A stretch of DNA of 64,000 bases from positions 62,001 to 126,000 of the forward strand of contig NZ_SMLG01000007.1 in the NCBI RefSeq assembly GCF_004349195.1, given 5' to 3'. Below are positions 62,799 to 64,000 of this stretch, in pieces. This DNA is from Flavobacterium rhamnosiphilum (GTDB lineage: Bacteria > Bacteroidota > Bacteroidia > Flavobacteriales > Flavobacteriaceae). The translations under genes and the position numbers were made by a program. The notes under the pieces were generated by a model, which was not told the origin of the DNA, ran no database searches, and saw nothing but the letters and a program-made list of their open reading frames with translations. The number at the start of each line of letters is the position of its first letter. Position 1 is the first letter of the stretch.

Positions 62799-64000
62799 CT
62801 AAAGTTCATAAACGACTAGTCCGCTTCTAAACTTTGGTTCAATATACGTGCTTTTTGGAGGCATAATTAGATTGGCATCGGCCAATGCTTTTATTTCTCC
62901 AATGTTTGATGGAAATAATATGAAACCGATTTCGAATTCTCCTTGATCAATTTTATTTTTCACCTCTAAAACGGATTGTTTTCCTGAAAGATATTCTATT
63001 CGTTCGTCATTGCGTAAATCTTCAATGGCTAGAATTGGCAGCAACACTTTCTTGTATAAAATTTGTGTATCTAAACTATCCAATGCTGTTTTGAAAACTT
63101 CATTTTCTTTTCGCAAAATTAAGCTGTAAAACTCATTGTCAAGATACATTCCGAACTGATGCTTTTGAGAAGGCTGAAAAGGTTGTTGGAATTTGTTTTC
63201 AACAATGAAATTCTTTTCTAATTCTTTTATGAAATCTTCTTTCGAGAAACCGTTTAAATCTTTTACTAAACGATTGAATTCGTATATTTTGACATTGTTT
63301 TCGGAAATTAAATAGCTCAGGATATGATTTTTGGACGTGTTTTCTGGATCATCATTTTCCTCGGATAATAATTTCAGTGCTTCGGTACGATGGTGACCAT
63401 CAGCAATGTAAAGATTATTTGTTTTTTCAAATATGTTTTGTAGCCAATTGATTTCTAATGCATCTTCAATTTTCCACAGATAATGAATCTCTTTTTTTGT
63501 GGTTGAAAATTCAAAATCAGCTAATTTTTGGGTACAATTAAAAATCCAGTTTTCAATCGTTTTATTATCTGGATATGTCATTAAAACAGGTTCTGTATTG
63601 AACTCCGAATATTTCATATATTCTTTTAGTAATCGGACTCTGAAAGCAATAATATCTTCATGTTTTTTGATGATATTATTACGATAATCTTCTACGCTTG
63701 TTCCCGCAATAATTCCTGTGAATGATTGTGTTTTGGTAACAATTTTATGAATATAAATGGCAGGTTTTTTGTCTTTTACTAAAATGATTTCATTTTTGAA
63801 ATCCTCATATTTTTGATGTACTTGTCGGTATCTTTTTTCAAAAGAAACGCTTTCCTGATTGGTATAAGCTGGTTTTAAAATATGCAAAAAAGACAACGGA
63901 TTGAAATCCAATTGTGCTGCTAATTCAGCATTTACATATTCTTCATAAGAACGACAAGTGACAAGACAAACCTTATCACGAGTAGGACGAACTGCTTTGA
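62799..64000 (-). CDS. DUF1015 family protein (5' truncated)
   Basis: The frame continues past the apparent Met at 63911 to the window edge (AVRPTRDKV, CRSYEEYVNAE), which is normal DUF1015 N-terminal sequence, so the start lies outside. About 400 residues visible. Motifs: NPLSFLHILKPAY, YIHKIVT, YIADGHHRTEALKLL (about 180 residues from the visible Met), and FILFPSNIGEIKALADANLIMPPKSTYIEPKFRSGLVVYEL at the end. The family is often next to serC/serA, which may lie just beyond. Role unknown; a HxxxE-rich active site has been suggested. Confidence 0.92.
   Translation of the reverse strand, partial: KAVRPTRDKVCLVTCRSYEEYVNAELAAQLDFNPLSFLHILKPAYTNQESVSFEKRYRQVHQKYEDFKNEIILVKDKKPAIYIHKIVTKTQSFTGIIAGTSVEDYRNNIIKKHEDIIAFRVRLLKEYMKYSEFNTEPVLMTYPDNKTIENWIFNCTQKLADFEFSTTKKEIHYLWKIEDALEINWLQNIFEKTNNLYIADGHHRTEALKLLSEENDDPENTSKNHILSYLISENNVKIYEFNRLVKDLNGFSKEDFIKELEKNFIVENKFQQPFQPSQKHQFGMYLDNEFYSLILRKENEVFKTALDSLDTQILYKKVLLPILAIEDLRNDERIEYLSGKQSVLEVKNKIDQGEFEIGFILFPSNIGEIKALADANLIMPPKSTYIEPKFRSGLVVYEL

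Overview
The window reads as a chromosomal segment of an AT-rich member of the Bacteroidota, most likely Flavobacterium or a close relative. The evidence is a SusC/SusD pair, a PorD-like (DUF4835) gene of the type IX secretion system, Bacteroidota -7 promoter boxes (TAnnTTTG), an almost complete lack of Shine-Dalgarno sites, many Flavobacteriia-type DUF families (DUF1599, DUF2147, DUF6495, DUF6913) and core genes of flavobacterial type. No tRNA, rRNA, CRISPR array, prophage or complete insertion sequence was seen.

Layout. 1-7.7 kb is the distal part of a polysaccharide utilisation locus: truncated SusC, SusD, a GH144/glucoamylase-like lipoprotein and a GH3 beta-glucosidase, probably for a beta-glucan (beta-1,2-glucan is a reasonable guess). 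A scar of a lost esterase gene lies between the two hydrolases. 7.9-13.7 kb holds an M28 peptidase, an SRPBCC protein, a frameshifted PAS histidine kinase, an outer-membrane protein and kdsA. 13.8-17 kb has a split YeeE/YedE sulfur transporter and a two-gene unit pairing an alkylglycerol-monooxygenase-like hydroxylase with a YhhN lysoplasmalogenase, a possible ether-lipid cleavage module. 17-21.7 kb is a minus-strand housekeeping block (DUF1599, DoxX/BT_3928, TlpA-like thioredoxin, tpiA, prmA, clpS) into which a 182-bp MITE-like element with a perfect 10-bp target duplication has inserted. 21.7-30 kb carries folP, rlmH, a PemK/MazF-type toxin-antitoxin pair, nadC, yihY and two DUF2147 paralogues.

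30-43 kb contains priA, a LytTR regulator, rpsF-rpsR-rplI, a large TonB-dependent receptor broken by an in-frame stop, ligA, and a 5'-nucleotidase split into two genes. 43-53 kb holds dapA and the run bamD-rpoZ-coaBC-porD-recN. A leucine-rich-repeat lipoprotein cassette sits after recN, bracketed by a 66-bp duplication of the recN 3' end; the second copy also supplies the -33 box of the fabV promoter. FabV is followed by a second enoyl-ACP reductase of the FabI type. 53-64 kb has a glycosyltransferase, coaE, an RprX/RprY-like two-component system, an acyl-ACP thioesterase, miaA, a K+ channel with a zinc ribbon, an exonuclease/GIY-YIG fusion, a four-helix-bundle (IVS) protein, a PLP-homeostasis protein and a truncated DUF1015 gene.

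The most unusual material is non-coding. A dispersed intergenic repeat family occurs four times, with conserved ends (GGAGCTATTTCC and ATCAGGGCTAGGG) around a hairpin of varying sequence. There are also a MITE, a perfect 27-bp inverted repeat and the recN-tail duplication. Three genes show decay: one deletion remnant, one frameshift and one nonsense mutation. No wholly new multi-gene system stands out; the repeat family, the LRR cassette and the ether-lipid gene pair deserve follow-up first.
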